Origin: a virus
Strand: one strand, 5' to 3'
DNA: 38,317 bases
IMG/VR virus record: IMGVR_UViG_3300013103_000026
Location: 1-38,317 of that record
The translations under genes and the position numbers were made by a program. How positions within the stretch are numbered: the stretch's first letter is position 1; every line of letters begins with the position of its first letter. The notes beneath the pieces are model-generated. The model saw nothing but the letters and a program-made list of their open reading frames with translations, made no database searches and had not been told where the DNA came from. Shown here one piece after another: positions 6,565 to 15,055 of the stretch.

Positions 6565-6592
6565 TCTTTACATTTTAAGTTAATTTGGTCAA
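6565..6592 (-). promoter_or_regulatory. Probable promoter upstream of the HD hydrolase
   Basis: On the minus strand TTGACC (6592-6587), a 16-base spacer and TAAAGA (6570-6565) form a plausible promoter with a TG just before the -10 box. It resembles the TTGACA/TAAACT promoters at 7278, 14674 and 22547. It would give a leader of about 40 bases before ATG 6520. Confidence 0.5.
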
Positions 6593-6613
6593 AATGGTAA
6601 GTAGTGTTTACAT

Positions 6614-6940
6614 TTAATATAATGTGTATTCTAAACCATCATAAGGCTGAATTATTTTAACACGTTTACCATTTTTCTTTGGGGGTTGTACTGATTTGAA
6701 TTTGGAATAACAATATTCCACGATAGCATTTTTAATTGCATTTTTACGGGTTATATCCCAAGTTTCATGATAATCATTATTAGCATCATTCCATTTTACA
6801 GTAAAACCATCATCGACAACTTTACCATCCCAATTGGAATATCCATTTTTAAATCTTGATTTACATTCATTATTGGCAACAATCAAAAATTCAAATGAAC
6901 CATGAACCGTAGAACCAACAACTTTTTTTGTATATAACAT
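6614..6940 (-). CDS. Unknown protein, 108 aa
   Basis: The start is set at ATG 6940 (MLYTKKVVGSTVHGS), not the upstream in-frame codons, because AAAAGGAAA lies just before it and the upstream region is a recognisable promoter and leader. The protein is mostly beta with a basic tail (PPKKNGKRVKIIQP). No family recognised. It shares its leader design (TTCCAAAAGGAA at the ribosome binding site, TGTGGT near the transcription start) with the zinc-ribbon gene at 36368. Confidence 0.78.
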   Translation of the reverse strand: MLYTKKVVGSTVHGSFEFLIVANNECKSRFKNGYSNWDGKVVDDGFTVKWNDANNDYHETWDITRKNAIKNAIVEYCYSKFKSVQPPKKNGKRVKIIQPYDGLEYTLY

Positions 6941-6946
6941 TTGAAT

Positions 6947-6998
6947 TTCCTTTTGGAATTTTATCTTTTTGGGAAACAATCCCCTCACCACAAGTATA
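6947..6998 (-). promoter_or_regulatory. Promoter -10 box and conserved leader (TGTGGTGAGGGG ... TTCCAAAAGGAA)
   Basis: Minus strand: TATACT (6998-6993) as -10 box, directly followed by TGTGGTGAGGGG, and then TTCCAAAAGGAA (6958-6947), which includes the Shine-Dalgarno bases. TTCC and GGAA can pair around AAAA and hide the ribosome binding site. The same leader blocks recur before the gene at 36368 and in part before those at 33125 and 7098. A -35 box is not clear. Confidence 0.6.
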
Positions 6999-7021
6999 GT
7001 ATCTCATGAATAGGAATAAAT

Positions 7022-7044
7022 GTATATACCCACAATGGGATATA
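7022..7044. repeat. Intergenic hairpin element, copy 2 (CCCACAATGGG)
   Basis: This copy of the repeated inverted element (TATACCCACAATGGGATATA) lies between the 40-aa gene and the promoter of the gene at 6614. It has the same position relative to genes as the other copies: after one stop codon and before the next promoter. Confidence 0.8.
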
Positions 7045-7083
7045 CCCCAATTGTATTATACAGCTTACATATTGGGGGTATAT
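7040..7083. repeat. Second inverted repeat next to hairpin copy 2
   Basis: ATATACCCCAAT (7040-7051) pairs with ATTGGGGGTATAT (7071-7083), leaving one extra G and a 19-base loop. It shares bases with the end of the neighbouring hairpin, so the two folds exclude each other or stack. Such mutually exclusive hairpins could act as a transcription or RNA-stability switch; the sequence alone does not decide. Confidence 0.6.
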
Positions 7084-7097
7084 GCATCATATATGAA

Positions 7098-7220
7098 TCA
7101 AAGAACTTTAACGCCCCAACGTCTGCCAACATCCTGATTTTTACCATTATCGGTCACTTTGTATTTATCAGCTTTTTGAGAAAATGTACGGGCAAGTGTA
7201 CGTGTTGTGAAATAGATCAT
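7098..7220 (-). CDS. Small basic protein, 40 aa
   Basis: ATG 7220 is preceded by GGAGAAAC at ideal distance, and the frame ends at 7098. The protein is basic, with a C-terminal pattern VTDNGKNQDVGRRWGVKVL of the kind seen in small T4-like phage proteins of unknown function. Its own promoter (7278-7306) and a leader hairpin (7248-7273) support a real gene. Confidence 0.75.
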   Translation of the reverse strand: MIYFTTRTLARTFSQKADKYKVTDNGKNQDVGRRWGVKVL

Positions 7221-7247
7221 AATGTTTCTCCATAATAATTAAAAGGT

Positions 7248-7273
7248 TTGTGGTTAAGAATTCCCGACCACAA
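7248..7273 (-). promoter_or_regulatory. Leader hairpin TTGTGGT / ACCACAA
   Basis: On the minus strand TTGTGGT (7273-7267) can pair with ACCACAA (7254-7248) around a 12-base loop, right at the start of the transcript for the 40-aa gene. The 5' arm plus loop reads TTGTGGTCGGGAA, nearly the same as the leader starts before the genes at 6614 and 36368. Confidence 0.6.
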
Positions 7274-7277
7274 GAAC

Positions 7278-7306
7278 AGTTTACATTATTAGAATTATGA
7301 TGTCAA
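7278..7306 (-). promoter_or_regulatory. Promoter TTGACA - 17 - TAAACT
   Basis: Minus strand: TTGACA (7306-7301), a 17-base spacer and TAAACT (7283-7278). The -35 box is perfect, and the -10 box is the same non-consensus TAAACT as in two other promoters in this window. It drives the 40-aa gene. Confidence 0.75.
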
Positions 7307-7313
7307 CACTTTT

Positions 7314-8324
7314 TTAAGAAAATTTCTGTTTATTTAAAATATGTTGAATAATATTAAATGCCAATTTAAATGTAAGTCTTTTTCTCACATAATGCTTAGT
7401 TGAATTTCGGAAATTAGTTAAAAACAACGAATTGTATTTAATCCTATAATATTCAATTATTCTATTAAATGAATTAATAACATATTCAACATTTTCAATT
7501 TTAATATTTGATGTTATTGTTGCAAAACTTCTATCGGAAATTTTACCATAAAAGGGTGTATCTCTATATTCTAATCGTATTCTGTTTTCAGGCAAACCAC
7601 CATCAATAGCATACAAATATAAATTAGTATGATCTTTACCATTTTTAAGTAATCTTCCAATCTTATAATTTGATTTAATTTTATTGTTATATAACTCACC
7701 ACCAACCATCCAATTTTCTGATTTTTTAAATACATGTTTAAATGTAATATTGTTTGGATATGATGTTATTTCAGTTTCGGTTTCAGTTGAACTACCCAAC
7801 ATTTGCAATTCTTTTCTCATAAATTGAATTGCACATACTGGAATATCGGTATCATCAAAAACAGCTTCTTCAAAAATATTAATTTTGATTACATCATATT
7901 TCATAAATAAACGATTACGAATATCAGTATCTTGACTGCATAAAAAATTTAATGGGATTATAAGTATTCCACCGCACACACTACCATCAATCATTGAGAT
8001 CATGAATGCTTTATATAAATCATCGACTTTATATTTATTGTATAAAGATTTATCTTTATTTTTATTTTTTGCCAAATATGGTGGATTTGTAATTACATAC
8101 TTGTCCTTATATTTTGGTGGATTCTTTAACGTATCACGTATGATAGCATTTTTTATTTTGGGATCAATATCATAAACTTCATCAATATCACCCCATTTTG
8201 CCAAATCACCATCCCCCACAAATGGCTCAATTTTAACAACATTTGCAGGTATAACAAAACCCCTTAAAATATACTCTGCGTTTTTTGTGTAAAATTGACC
8301 CAATTGTTTTTTATTACATATCAT
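7314..8324 (-). CDS. N6-adenine DNA methyltransferase (module A)
   Basis: This 336-residue protein has GQFYT at 9-13, the S-adenosylmethionine motif EPFVGDGDL at 33-41, a D-x-D acidic strand end near 52-54 and the catalytic NPPY at 80-83. This motif order is that of gamma-type N6-adenine methyltransferases. The C-terminal 150 residues would hold the target-recognition region. It overlaps by 11 bases the gene upstream, a likely endonuclease, as a restriction-modification pair would. It could mark phage DNA. It is very AT-rich, like its neighbours. Confidence 0.88.
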   Translation of the reverse strand: MICNKKQLGQFYTKNAEYILRGFVIPANVVKIEPFVGDGDLAKWGDIDEVYDIDPKIKNAIIRDTLKNPPKYKDKYVITNPPYLAKNKNKDKSLYNKYKVDDLYKAFMISMIDGSVCGGILIIPLNFLCSQDTDIRNRLFMKYDVIKINIFEEAVFDDTDIPVCAIQFMRKELQMLGSSTETETEITSYPNNITFKHVFKKSENWMVGGELYNNKIKSNYKIGRLLKNGKDHTNLYLYAIDGGLPENRIRLEYRDTPFYGKISDRSFATITSNIKIENVEYVINSFNRIIEYYRIKYNSLFLTNFRNSTKHYVRKRLTFKLAFNIIQHILNKQKFS

Positions 8325-8943
8325 TAAGACGATTTATCATAATTTTATTTTTCCGTTTAAATGTATTTAACACACCAATTCTCTCATTTGTGAAATATTC
8401 ACCATCGACAATTGCCATAAATTTAATATTACTATCAAATAAATCTTCTCGATCAGCATCGAAATATTTATTAGCCTGAACTAAAAAGTATTTAAGATCA
8501 TTGAATTGATTATCTTGAGCACCACCATTTTCATGTATATACTTATGTGCTATAAAAGTAGTTGATCGTTTTTCCAACATTTTAAAATCAAATGATTTGG
8601 TGCTATTTATTGTTGGATTTGAAACTATTCTACCATCAGATAAATATAATGCATGATCACCCACATGATTCATTTTTACCATAGGATAACCCAATTCAGT
8701 TTGTAAATATTTCAATGTTTTTGATTCAAAGAAATTTCGTTTTGCTAATATTGGTACAAAAAAATCAGCAAAACAATCATCACTTAAAATTTTGTTTCTG
8801 ACCATAGTATAGTCTCTTTTAAATTTATTGCAATACTGTTCTATTTTATATTTATTTGGTACACTATCAATACTCTTTCTAAGATTAACCAAATTGTTAT
8901 CATCTTGGTAATATTGATCGTGTTGTTCTTTTAAATTTATCAT
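8314..8943 (-). CDS. Putative restriction endonuclease partner of the methyltransferase (module A)
   Basis: The 209-residue protein has no certain homologue from memory, but it overlaps an adenine methyltransferase gene and contains a PD-(D/E)xK-like arrangement: D103 in LYLSDGRIVSN, then D119-F-K121 in STKSFDFKM, followed by an alpha helix with conserved-looking KYFLVQANKY. The block TKTLKYLQ-type followed by GYPMVKMNHVGDHALYLSDG looks like a nuclease core. A type II restriction enzyme is the best reading; a methylation accessory or specificity protein is the alternative. Confidence 0.55.
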   Translation of the reverse strand: MINLKEQHDQYYQDDNNLVNLRKSIDSVPNKYKIEQYCNKFKRDYTMVRNKILSDDCFADFFVPILAKRNFFESKTLKYLQTELGYPMVKMNHVGDHALYLSDGRIVSNPTINSTKSFDFKMLEKRSTTFIAHKYIHENGGAQDNQFNDLKYFLVQANKYFDADREDLFDSNIKFMAIVDGEYFTNERIGVLNTFKRKNKIMINRLNDM

Positions 8944-8976
8944 AATATAATAATCCTCATTATTTAGTTTTAGTTT

Positions 8977-11900
8977 TTAACCACATTTAGAACTTCCACA
9001 TTCCACACATTTGAAGCAACCTTCTGAAAATTCAATCTTATCAGATCCACAATTCTCACATTTAGCCCCTTCAACTTTTTCCCCATCCTTAACATAAGAA
9101 CTTAAAAATTTCTTAATTTGAAATAAGAATGAACCAACATATACATCTTCAATGGTATCCAATGCAAGTACAATGTTTTTAATTAAAACACCATGTCTTA
9201 ACATCAATGAAATAATACGTGTAATTTTACTGGCATTACTATCTTGATTTATTTTGGATATTGTTGTTTCAATATGTTGTTCCGGAATACCTTTTTTATA
9301 TGCTAATTTTGTTAATACTTCAATAGCATTATTAGCATTAACTGTTTTTTCATTTGAATTTGTTTTAACGAATAATGCAAATGGTTTATCACTATCTGTA
9401 TGATAAACAATCGTTAAATACCATTTTTTACCTTCGGCTTTAATTGTTTTAATTGTAGCTGAGGCACTATCAGGCATTTTAACATCATCAAGAATAATTT
9501 CTTCTTCTTTTATTTGATCATCAACTGAACTCAATACAGTTGTCATTGTACCTGCACGATAAGTAGTTATACCTTTAATATATCCCGTTTTGTAAGTATC
9601 AAGATAAACGTTTTTAAAATCTTCAAAGGAATAATCATTTGGTAAATTAATTGTTTTACTTAACGCACTATCTACCCATCTTGCAAATCCTTTTAAATCA
9701 TTTAAATGATCATCAGCAGTTAATTCAGTTGTAGTTACAATATAATCAGCAGTTGGATCATATTCACCACGGGCTTTTAACCAACGTACACCATAATCTT
9801 CACACAATACTTCTTTTGTTAATCCACGATTTTTGTCAATTTTATACATGATGCCATTCATTTTACCTTTAAGAATTTCTTCATCACCTTCTTTGGTAAA
9901 TGAAAACACATCGGTTTCATTCCATTCACCCTCATACCATTTTGGACAAACATGTGAAATTTCTTCGGGCATACTATTAACGATAACAGTTCTGATATAT
10001 TCTGGCATGAATACAGGCTCAATCCCGCCACTCACAATATTAGCAAAAATAGATGTGTTTCCGGTAGGCTGACATGATAATAATGAACTATTTCTAATAC
10101 CTGTAGTTCTTAATTTATCCATGTAATCTTGTGATAAATGTAGATTTTGAATAAATTTACCATCAGCATGTTTAATTGGATCACAATAAGTAAACATACC
10201 TTTTTCAATAGCCAAATCAATACTATATTCATATGATTTAGTTGCTAATGTTTGCATTATTTTATCACGTAAAGTATTAGCATCCGTACTACCAAAACGA
10301 ATTTTTAACATGAATAACAATGATCCCCACCCTAAAATACCTAAACCAATTCTGCGTTTATTTAACATAGAATCTTTATATTCTGGTAATGGTGAATTTG
10401 ATACAGTATTAACATTATCTAAAAATCTTACACCAACGGAAATATATTTTTCAAATTTCTCAAAATTGAAATAATGTCCACCATTTGAATCTTCTTCAAT
10501 ATACTGAGTTAAGTTATATGATGCTAAATCACATACACCACTCTCAGCAAGAAATTGTTCACCGCATGGATTTGTTGCACGAATTTTTTCAATATAATAA
10601 GCAGGGTTAAATTCATTAGCACGATCACACCACAAAATTCCAGGTTCTGCACGATTATAAGTAGATTCCATTATAATGTTCCACAAGTGCTTAACACTAA
10701 CGGTATCATGTATAATAGTTGGATATCCCTTAGATTCCCATAATTCTAAATCACCATCCCATTCATCACTATATTTTGAATAAGTGGTATCCGGAAATTT
10801 AAGATCCCAAATATCAATTGTATCAAATTCATCACAACCATTATCTTCAATTTCAATTACTCTTGCCATAAATTCATTTGTACAATTTACTGACATATTA
10901 AATTTGGTCAATCTTCCTGCATTTTGTTTTGCTGTAATAAATTCAAAAATATCTGGATGCCAACAGTTATGTACAAATACCCCATTTGCTACAAAATTAT
11001 GATACTCTGGCATAGCAATATCAAACACTTCTTGTTCAATATGCGTTTCAATTTTAACTACTTTATGATTGAAATTTGATGATTTTTTAATACGATCTGC
11101 TAGTTCTTTACCATAATATTCATCCCAACTTTTCCCCTTTCTTTCTTTAGAAATTCTTTTTTGATTTTCTCTTAAAATGTTGTCGTGTAATTTAGCATGA
11201 TCTGATAATGTCATTTTTTCAATATTATCAGGATGATTATTCCATTTACATTCATCTTTATGATGTGCTAATGTCATCCAACCTTTTCTTTTTTTACCTG
11301 TACATGTAGGATATTCACCATATTTCATTTCATAAGTAGCATGATGTTCTGCTATTTTAATTCTATTTCCTGATACACCTAAATATATATATTGTTTATT
11401 ATACATTTTTCGATTTAATACTGATAAACTATCACCAGTTGTTAAATCTTTTGCCATTTTATAAGAACCATTTGATAGCATTATTTCATGTTCTGGTGTA
11501 CATTCTAATGTTTCATGACCATCCATAGTTATTTTAATTGTTTTTCTAATACCTTTTGACCATACTAATTGTGCCTGTCTAACAAATATATTACCATTAC
11601 CATCAGTACAATATAGATATGGATTTTTTCCAACTAAATCTTTAATAGCAATTTTACCATCTATTGTATCAATTAATGTATTTCCTGATAAGCAATCTAA
11701 TACACCCATCATTGCACCTTTACGGATTTTACCTTTAGCTTTTTTATTTTTTGATTTACGACCTGAACCACTTGTAATAACATCAGAAGTTTTGTCAAAT
11801 ATTTCCATATATTTAACTGCTCCTGGAGTTTCTACACCAACACCATGAATAAAACCTCCCCTTGGTCTAATATAAGAGAAATTTTCTCCCCAACCCCCTT

Positions 11901-12318
11901 CGGATTTTAATGTATTGCTTTGATCTTTAACCGTATCTAAGATATTATTAAGACTATCAATATCTTTATTTTTTCTTGGAGCAACATAACAATTTAATAA
12001 ACCTGTCCCCTTTTTAGCCCACTCTGTACCTGCATTTGAATAAATTCTTCCACCAGCCGTGATTTTGAAATCAGTTAAAGCATCATAAAACTTTTGTTGC
12101 CATTCTAATTGTAATTCAAATGATGGTTCAACGCTTGCTACATATGTTGCTACCCGTCTAAATGTATCATCAACGTTTTCATCACTGTGATCTTTATATG
12201 TACTTTGCCATATTTCTTTACTGAATTCATCCTGAAATTTTGTGTTTTCCATTAACTCTTTAATCCTTTTGTGTAATATTTCTGCTTCATGCATTAATCT
12301 AAATGTTTCATCTGTCAT
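8977..12318 (-). CDS. nrdJ: Class II (B12-dependent) ribonucleotide reductase with intein
   Basis: The mature enzyme (about 870 residues after intein removal) reduces ribonucleotides to deoxyribonucleotides using adenosylcobalamin and needs no NrdB partner. Visible landmarks are C110 in GLLNCYVAP and C596 in SGVCDLASYN (the redox pair), NPCGE at 583-587 carrying the thiyl cysteine, MSVNCTNEF, CQPTGNTS, and a C-terminal zinc ribbon with four CxxC-type cysteines ending CGSSKCG, typical of NrdJ. An intein interrupts it at C209-N451. The gene lies between two methyltransferase/nuclease pairs. A possible TAAACT box sits upstream near 12340. The reductase would supply dNTPs with or without oxygen. 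Confidence 0.93.
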   Translation of the reverse strand: MTDETFRLMHEAEILHKRIKELMENTKFQDEFSKEIWQSTYKDHSDENVDDTFRRVATYVASVEPSFELQLEWQQKFYDALTDFKITAGGRIYSNAGTEWAKKGTGLLNCYVAPRKNKDIDSLNNILDTVKDQSNTLKSEGGWGENFSYIRPRGGFIHGVGVETPGAVKYMEIFDKTSDVITSGSGRKSKNKKAKGKIRKGAMMGVLDCLSGNTLIDTIDGKIAIKDLVGKNPYLYCTDGNGNIFVRQAQLVWSKGIRKTIKITMDGHETLECTPEHEIMLSNGSYKMAKDLTTGDSLSVLNRKMYNKQYIYLGVSGNRIKIAEHHATYEMKYGEYPTCTGKKRKGWMTLAHHKDECKWNNHPDNIEKMTLSDHAKLHDNILRENQKRISKERKGKSWDEYYGKELADRIKKSSNFNHKVVKIETHIEQEVFDIAMPEYHNFVANGVFVHNCWHPDIFEFITAKQNAGRLTKFNMSVNCTNEFMARVIEIEDNGCDEFDTIDIWDLKFPDTTYSKYSDEWDGDLELWESKGYPTIIHDTVSVKHLWNIIMESTYNRAEPGILWCDRANEFNPAYYIEKIRATNPCGEQFLAESGVCDLASYNLTQYIEEDSNGGHYFNFEKFEKYISVGVRFLDNVNTVSNSPLPEYKDSMLNKRRIGLGILGWGSLLFMLKIRFGSTDANTLRDKIMQTLATKSYEYSIDLAIEKGMFTYCDPIKHADGKFIQNLHLSQDYMDKLRTTGIRNSSLLSCQPTGNTSIFANIVSGGIEPVFMPEYIRTVIVNSMPEEISHVCPKWYEGEWNETDVFSFTKEGDEEILKGKMNGIMYKIDKNRGLTKEVLCEDYGVRWLKARGEYDPTADYIVTTTELTADDHLNDLKGFARWVDSALSKTINLPNDYSFEDFKNVYLDTYKTGYIKGITTYRAGTMTTVLSSVDDQIKEEEIILDDVKMPDSASATIKTIKAEGKKWYLTIVYHTDSDKPFALFVKTNSNEKTVNANNAIEVLTKLAYKKGIPEQHIETTISKINQDSNASKITRIISLMLRHGVLIKNIVLALDTIEDVYVGSFLFQIKKFLSSYVKDGEKVEGAKCENCGSDKIEFSEGCFKCVECGSSKCG
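10966..11694 (-). mobile_element. Intein in the ribonucleotide reductase, with HNH homing endonuclease
   Basis: Residues 209-451 (243 aa) interrupt GAMMGVLD | CWHPDIFEF. The intein starts with C209 (CLSGNT), has the block B TxxH motif (TPEHE), and ends VHN before extein C452, so it has the standard cysteine chemistry. Its centre holds an HNH-type endonuclease (HHATYEMKYG, LAHHKDECKWNNHPDNIE, LSDHAKLHDN). All splicing residues are present, so splicing should work. The insertion is in the conserved catalytic-domain region, as is usual for reductase inteins. Confidence 0.9.
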
Positions 12319-12329
12319 AATATATTTTC

Positions 12330-13019
12330 TTAAAATAGTTTAGTGTTTATATTATTTTTTATTCTATTATTAATTATATTGTAATAATCTTTATCTATTT
12401 CAAACCCAATATAATTCCTTTTATTGTTAATACATGAAAGTGCAACACTACCCGACCCCATAAACGGATCTAAAACTAAATCATTTTTATTTGATGAATT
12501 ATTAATATATAAATCCATTAATTCTATTGGTTTTTCAGTAGGATGTACTTTATTGCCAGTAATATTTTTTATTTCATGTACTGTATTACTTTGACCAATA
12601 TTATTAATTCTTTTAGCTGAACCTTTATATGCAAATATAGTGTATTCTGCATTTTTCATGTACCAACGATTTGGTGTGACATTGTTCTTTTTCCATACAA
12701 GTAAATTATGTAATTTAAATTTTGCTTTTTGTATTTCTATTAAATATTCCGACAAATTTAAAAAATTCACCATAATATATATATGTGTATTTGGTTTTAA
12801 TACTCTATAACATTCATATATCCATTCTTTGATATGTATATCATTATGTTTAAATATTTTACCATCATTACTTTTTATTACCCCTTGTGGGGATGTTTTA
12901 TCCCCTGGACCACCAGATATGACCGGATATGGTGGATCAGTAACAATTAAATCCACAGAAGAACTTGGTATATTTTTTAATCCTATAGTAGCATCAATAT
13001 TTTTAATTGAATTTTTCAA
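12330..13019 (-). CDS. Beta-class DNA methyltransferase (module B)
   Basis: In this 229-residue protein the catalytic DPPY motif (28-31) comes first and the S-adenosylmethionine motif DPFMGSGS (184-191) last, the order of beta-class N6-adenine or N4-cytosine methyltransferases. NKVHPTEKP at 156-164 is also typical. The length suits a minimal type II methyltransferase. Its ATG overlaps by four bases the stop of a PD-(D/E)xK nuclease gene. It should modify the same site that the nuclease cuts. Confidence 0.9.
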   Translation of the reverse strand: MKNSIKNIDATIGLKNIPSSSVDLIVTDPPYPVISGGPGDKTSPQGVIKSNDGKIFKHNDIHIKEWIYECYRVLKPNTHIYIMVNFLNLSEYLIEIQKAKFKLHNLLVWKKNNVTPNRWYMKNAEYTIFAYKGSAKRINNIGQSNTVHEIKNITGNKVHPTEKPIELMDLYINNSSNKNDLVLDPFMGSGSVALSCINNKRNYIGFEIDKDYYNIINNRIKNNINTKLF

Positions 13020-13651
13020 AATAATACCCTTGGTTCACAATTACATGATTTTGTTTGTTTTTGTTTGGTAAAATCAATATTATTAAAATAATTCTTAAAT
13101 ATTTGTATATTTTCCTGTGTTTTATTATGTATATTTTTTTGAGGGATAGTGTAATCAAATTCATATAAATCGGCAAACATTTGTCCTGTTAAGAATTCAA
13201 TATTTTCTGGTTGTTCGTTTCGTTTTAACTTCATTCCAGAAATAATTGCATCATATGTTATTGCATCCCATGAAACAAAATAACATTTATAATCTAAATG
13301 ATTATAATAATCATATAATTTTGATAATGAACTAAGTTCCCCTTTACTTTTTTTTGTATCAAAATTTACACCATTTTTTATTTCAATTATTCTTTTATTT
13401 GTACAATCAATAATATCAGCTTCTATTGTTGTTTTGTTTATTGTTGTTTTATGATGCCTATAAATTTCATTATTTTTATTTATAATAGAACATATTTGAG
13501 TTTCAAGTTCATAACCTATTTTTATTTTAATAGATTGTACGCTTGCAATCAAATTTCCTAATTCAATATTTCCACCAAATACATCACATAAAGATGAATT
13601 AGTAGTAGTCGATGGTGTTAATTTTAAATCTATCAAATTCCTTTTCTCCAT
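13016..13651 (-). CDS. PD-(D/E)xK restriction endonuclease (module B)
   Basis: The 211-residue protein has a clear nuclease core: E50 in an N-terminal helix, D79 in TIEADIID, then E90-x-K92 in RIIEIKNG, followed by a helix rich in Lys and Ser. This is the PD-(D/E)xK arrangement of type II restriction enzymes. It overlaps the methyltransferase gene in an ATGA junction and the primase gene by 19 bases on the other side, so it is co-translated with replication genes. The target site cannot be read from the sequence. Confidence 0.75.
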   Translation of the reverse strand: MEKRNLIDLKLTPSTTTNSSLCDVFGGNIELGNLIASVQSIKIKIGYELETQICSIINKNNEIYRHHKTTINKTTIEADIIDCTNKRIIEIKNGVNFDTKKSKGELSSLSKLYDYYNHLDYKCYFVSWDAITYDAIISGMKLKRNEQPENIEFLTGQMFADLYEFDYTIPQKNIHNKTQENIQIFKNYFNNIDFTKQKQTKSCNCEPRVLF

Positions 13652-14637
13652 AATGTCATTTTTAATTTCGCTTTCATTCCCTGAAAGGTATTATTGTCAA
13701 TCAATTCCTTTAAGGGAATGAGATCATATCCCCACTTCACATAATCATTAATATCTTTACCGTCTAAATCATTTGGTAAAATAGCAATGGGGAATCCCTT
13801 TTCAATACATTTCATCATAATTTTCACAATTACTGAATTTTTAGGTTCTCGATCCAAAATGATTGTAAAATCATCATATTCGGGTGTAAATGTATTTAGG
13901 CTTGATCCTGCATAAGCAATACAGTTTGGTAAAAATAAACTGTCAATTGGTGCTTCAACAATATATACTTTTTTAGTTGGATCGATTGTTTCTAAACCAA
14001 ATATTTTTGGTTGATCTTTCATCATATCCAATGTAACAAATCTAAATTCTTTTGATTGTGGATCAATATATCGACCTTGAATGTGTGTAGTTCTCCCATC
14101 CATATTGATAAATTCAAATACAATCATATCAGCAACAGGAAATTTATCATCATATCCCAATTGAACACCAATTTTATTTATATTATCCGTGTAATAAATT
14201 CTATGATATTGTTCTTTGGGTATTAATCTACTTTTAACATAACGAACAGCAACATGATCATCATCTAATTTATCTAAAGATTCCATACCTAATACATAAT
14301 CAAGTATCTTTGGTTTATTCTTAAATAATGAATTGTTGAATTTTGGTTTTGGCTTATATTTACTTTTAAATTTCTCAGCTTTCCATTCTTTCCATAATTC
14401 CGGATTAACAGCTTTAATTAAATTTCCAGCAGACATACCAACATTGCAATTATGACATTTATATTGATATTTGTTTTGTTTTTCATAGATATAACCTCTT
14501 GCTTTGAGCTTATCTTTTTCAGAATCACCACATATCGGACACGAAAAATTAATTAAATTATTTTTCTTTTCCTTGTAATTTCTCAATTGTGTTGATAACA
14601 ATCGAATATACTTCATGTCTATGTACGGATCTGCCAT
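13633..14637 (-). CDS. DNA primase, T4 gp61-like
   Basis: This 334-residue protein has a zinc-binding domain (C33, C36, C61, C64 in CPIC and CHNC) followed by a Toprim catalytic core with E228 in VYIVEAPIDSLF and D262 in TIILDREP. Size and order match phage primases that make RNA primers with the gp41-type helicase, which is also encoded here (25298..27667). The start at 14637 is directly served by the promoter at 14674-14702. It heads the transcript containing module B and the reductase. Confidence 0.9.
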   Translation of the reverse strand: MADPYIDMKYIRLLSTQLRNYKEKKNNLINFSCPICGDSEKDKLKARGYIYEKQNKYQYKCHNCNVGMSAGNLIKAVNPELWKEWKAEKFKSKYKPKPKFNNSLFKNKPKILDYVLGMESLDKLDDDHVAVRYVKSRLIPKEQYHRIYYTDNINKIGVQLGYDDKFPVADMIVFEFINMDGRTTHIQGRYIDPQSKEFRFVTLDMMKDQPKIFGLETIDPTKKVYIVEAPIDSLFLPNCIAYAGSSLNTFTPEYDDFTIILDREPKNSVIVKIMMKCIEKGFPIAILPNDLDGKDINDYVKWGYDLIPLKELIDNNTFQGMKAKLKMTLWRKGI

Positions 14638-14673
14638 TAATCGTTCTCATTATGAATTTATTTCATTTGACCC

Positions 14674-14702
14674 AGTTTAGCACAATATATATATTATGTC
14701 AA
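14674..14702 (-). promoter_or_regulatory. Promoter TTGACA - 17 - TAAACT before the primase
   Basis: Minus strand: TTGACA (14702-14697), a 17-base spacer and TAAACT (14679-14674), followed by a leader of about 30 bases. The -35 box overlaps the end of the upstream gene. Box sequence and spacing equal those of the promoter at 7278. Confidence 0.8.
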
Positions 14703-15052
14703 GATATTTCTAATAAATCGGTTAATTTAACATCTTGTTTTATTCTATGTGTAAGATTGCTCTGAATGTATATATTAAGAAATATTAATATAGATTTAAT
14801 GGCAGGATAAAATTTATCTTCCAATTTATAGAATAATATAACATTAGTTGCTTCCACACCAAATACATTATTGAGTGTAATTACATGATTTAAAACAAGT
14901 CTTTCATTAATTTTATTGGATGTTAAGTACCGTGATAACATTTTTTTAATATTGGTTACGGTACTTAAATCTTTTTTAAATTCATCCAGTGAGAAAAAAC
15001 GTGCTTTGTAGTTTTTTATACAATACTGAACAAAATCATCATTATCATTCAT
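14699..15052 (-). CDS. Unknown conserved-looking helical protein, 117 aa
   Basis: This is an all-helical protein (FFSLDEFKKDLSTVTNIKKML, NERLVLNHVITLNNVFGVEA) of a kind I associate with T4-like and cyanophage genomes near replication genes, but I cannot name it. It lies directly before the primase and may act in replication or late transcription. The start at 15052 follows the upstream stop closely. Confidence 0.75.
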   Translation of the reverse strand: MNDNDDFVQYCIKNYKARFFSLDEFKKDLSTVTNIKKMLSRYLTSNKINERLVLNHVITLNNVFGVEATNVILFYKLEDKFYPAIKSILIFLNIYIQSNLTHRIKQDVKLTDLLEIS

Positions 15053-15055
15053 ATT

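Noticed and set aside
7020-7235. 71-codon plus-strand frame over the hairpin and 40-aa gene
   Set aside because: It runs through the repeated hairpins and is antisense to a minus-strand gene with promoter and ribosome binding site.
9833-10072. Plus-strand frames inside the reductase gene
   Set aside because: They are antisense to conserved NrdJ sequence.
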